Assembly: GCA_937881145.1 (NCBI GenBank)
Contig: CALGFL010000269.1
Location: forward strand, 1 to 9,494
From: an uncultured Bordetella sp.
GTDB taxonomy: Bacteria > Pseudomonadota > Gammaproteobacteria > Burkholderiales > Burkholderiaceae_B
Direction of reading: 5' to 3'
Length of the DNA: 9,494 nucleotides
Shown here: positions 8,247 through 9,494 of the stretch, one piece after another
Position numbering within the stretch: position 1 is the first letter of the stretch
Layout of the letters: each line of letters opens with the position of its first letter
The notes under the pieces: model-generated
The model's input: only the letters and a program-made list of their open reading frames with translations
Told to the model about the DNA's origin: nothing
Database searches by the model: none
Program-made: the position numbers and the translations under genes

Positions 8247-9035
8247 ATGACTACCGTGACTCCCCAAGGCCGGCACGTCCACGCCAACGGCATACGCCAG
8301 CACCTGCTGCGCTATCCGGGCCCCGGGCCGCAAATGCTGCTGATCCCGGGCATCACTTCGCCCGCGATCACCTGGGGCTTCGTGGCCGAGCGGCTGGCCG
8401 AGAAATTCGACGTCCACGTCCTGGACGTGCGCGGCCGCGGGTTGAGCGAAGCCGGCGACCTGGACTACACGCTGGACGCGATGGCGGACGACGCGATCGC
8501 GCTGGCGCAGGGCATGCACAAACCCATCGTGCTCGGCCATTCGATGGGCGCGCGCGTGGCCATCCGCGCGGCACGGTGCAACCCCGGCCCGTTCTCGGGC
8601 CTGATCCTGGTCGACCCGCCCATGTCCGGTCCCGGCCGGCGCCCCTACCCGGCCAACTGGCCCTGGTACGGCGATTCGATCCGCCTGGCGCAGCATGGCT
8701 GCGGCATCGAAGAAATGCGCAAGTTCTGTCCGACCTGGACCGACGAGCAACTGGCCTTGCGCGCCCAATGGCTGCACACCTGCCAGTGGGGCGCGATCCG
8801 CATCACGTTCGACGGCTTCGCCACCGACGACGTCCATGCCGACATGCCGCACATCAAACTGCCCACGCGGCTGGTCAGCGCGGGGGGCGCCACGGTCGTG
8901 CTGCCCGAAGACGTGGCCGAGCTCAAGACCCTCATGCCCCATCTCGAAACCCGCCGCGTCGAAGGCGCGGGCCACATGATTCCCTGGGACAAGCTCGAGG
9001 GCTTCCTGGACGCCGTCATGGATTTCTCCGTCTGA
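8247..9035 (+). CDS. nicD: N-formylmaleamate deformylase
   Basis: Alpha/beta-hydrolase that splits N-formylmaleamate into maleamate and formate, right after ring opening by NicX. The 262 residues carry the nucleophile elbow GHSMG with S99, the acid D123 (LILVDPPMSG) and the histidine H243 (GAGHMIPWDKL). These correspond to S101, D125 and H245 of P. putida NicD with a steady shift of two residues. An N-terminal LLIPGITSPA strand-loop supplies the oxyanion region, and a Trp-rich cap (about 134-190) covers the active site as in the family. AAGGA at 8235-8239, seven bases before the ATG, fixes the start; the reading frame stays open far upstream inside nicE, but that extension is antisense-like filler with no homology. 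It is separated from nicE by 17 bases and from nicX by 22, so it is certainly in one operon with them. Confidence 0.96.
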   Translation: MTTVTPQGRHVHANGIRQHLLRYPGPGPQMLLIPGITSPAITWGFVAERLAEKFDVHVLDVRGRGLSEAGDLDYTLDAMADDAIALAQGMHKPIVLGHSMGARVAIRAARCNPGPFSGLILVDPPMSGPGRRPYPANWPWYGDSIRLAQHGCGIEEMRKFCPTWTDEQLALRAQWLHTCQWGAIRITFDGFATDDVHADMPHIKLPTRLVSAGGATVVLPEDVAELKTLMPHLETRRVEGAGHMIPWDKLEGFLDAVMDFSV

Positions 9036-9057
9036 ACGACGCCGGGAGGACACTTCG

Positions 9058-9494
9058 ATGGATCACGCGAGCTTCACCGAAATCTGCCTGCATCAGCTCA
9101 AGATGTCGGGCGTGCGCGAGGGCGAGAAACTGATCGTCCTTACCCAGGGCGGCGACCGGCTCGACTATGCCGACGCCTTCATGGCCGCGGGCCAGCGCCT
9201 GGGCGCGAACATGTATCACATGCGCCTGCCGGCCCCCTTGCCCAAGGACGGCTGGAATGTCGGCGTCACCGGCCTGGCGGCCCTGCCCGAGGCAGTCCAG
9301 GCGCTCAAGCGCTGCGACATGCTGATCGATTGCATCTTCCTGCTGTTCTCGCCCGAGCAGATGGCGATCCAGGCAGCCGGCACGCGCGTGCTCACCGCCG
9401 TGGAGCCGCCCGCGCTGCTGGCCCGCATGCTGCCTTACCCGGAACTGCGCGAAAAGGTCGAGATCGCGGCCGCCATGCTCGATAAGGCCCGGGT
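9058..9494 (+). CDS. nicX: 2,5-dihydroxypyridine 5,6-dioxygenase, N-terminal part (cut by right window edge)
   Basis: Fe(II)-dependent extradiol-like dioxygenase that opens the ring of 2,5-dihydroxypyridine to N-formylmaleamate, the product of NicC and the substrate of NicD. The 145 visible codons resemble the start of P. putida NicX (350 residues), most clearly in the stretch with LLFSPEQ followed by AGTRVLTAVEPPALLARMLP, and in the spacing of ADAFMAAGQRLGANMYHMRLPAP. The iron ligands of the family lie in the missing C-terminal half, so activity cannot be judged. A strong GGGAGGA at 9044-9050, seven bases before the ATG, sets the start. It is the third gene of the rightward unit, 22 bases after nicD. 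The family is related to aminopeptidase-type metalloproteins (leucyl aminopeptidase T), but the locus supports NicX. Confidence 0.93.
   Translation, partial: MDHASFTEICLHQLKMSGVREGEKLIVLTQGGDRLDYADAFMAAGQRLGANMYHMRLPAPLPKDGWNVGVTGLAALPEAVQALKRCDMLIDCIFLLFSPEQMAIQAAGTRVLTAVEPPALLARMLPYPELREKVEIAAAMLDKAR

Overview
The window is GC-rich, apart from one AT-rich intergenic stretch, and fits a betaproteobacterium of the Alcaligenaceae (Bordetella or Achromobacter type). This placement is inferred from codon and GC style and from the pairing of a Bordetella-like nicotinate (nic) locus with metH; no species marker is visible. No RNA genes, insertion sequences, CRISPR arrays or long repeats were seen.

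Layout, left to right. Positions 1-2252 (minus strand) hold the first 750 codons of metH, cobalamin-dependent methionine synthase, which runs off the left edge. A gap of 108 bases with two hairpins follows. Positions 2361-7099 (minus strand) hold three tightly packed genes transcribed leftward in the order nicC, nicA, nicB: 6-hydroxynicotinate 3-monooxygenase, then the [2Fe-2S] subunit and the large cytochrome-bearing subunit of nicotinate dehydrogenase. Positions 7100-7461 are an AT-rich divergent control region with a perfect 12-bp palindrome and other candidate sites. Positions 7462-9494 (plus strand) hold nicE (maleate isomerase), nicD (N-formylmaleamate deformylase) and the first 145 codons of nicX (2,5-dihydroxypyridine 5,6-dioxygenase), cut by the right edge.

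Together these genes encode most of the aerobic nicotinate pathway known from Pseudomonas putida KT2440 and Bordetella bronchiseptica: nicotinate to 6-hydroxynicotinate (NicAB), to 2,5-dihydroxypyridine (NicC), to N-formylmaleamate (NicX), to maleamate and formate (NicD), then to maleate (NicF, not in the window) and to fumarate (NicE). The two divergent arms split the pathway into an upper half (leftward: ring hydroxylations) and a lower half (rightward: ring cleavage and after). The maleamate amidase, a nicotinate transporter and the MarR-type regulator expected for such a locus are not seen and would lie outside.

The most unusual feature is the large dehydrogenase subunit. Its three c-type haem domains look intact. 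Its molybdopterin-binding region is short and strongly diverged, and lacks both the usual N-terminal part and the glutamate motif expected of molybdenum hydroxylases. Whether this protein can itself hydroxylate nicotinate is the main open question here.
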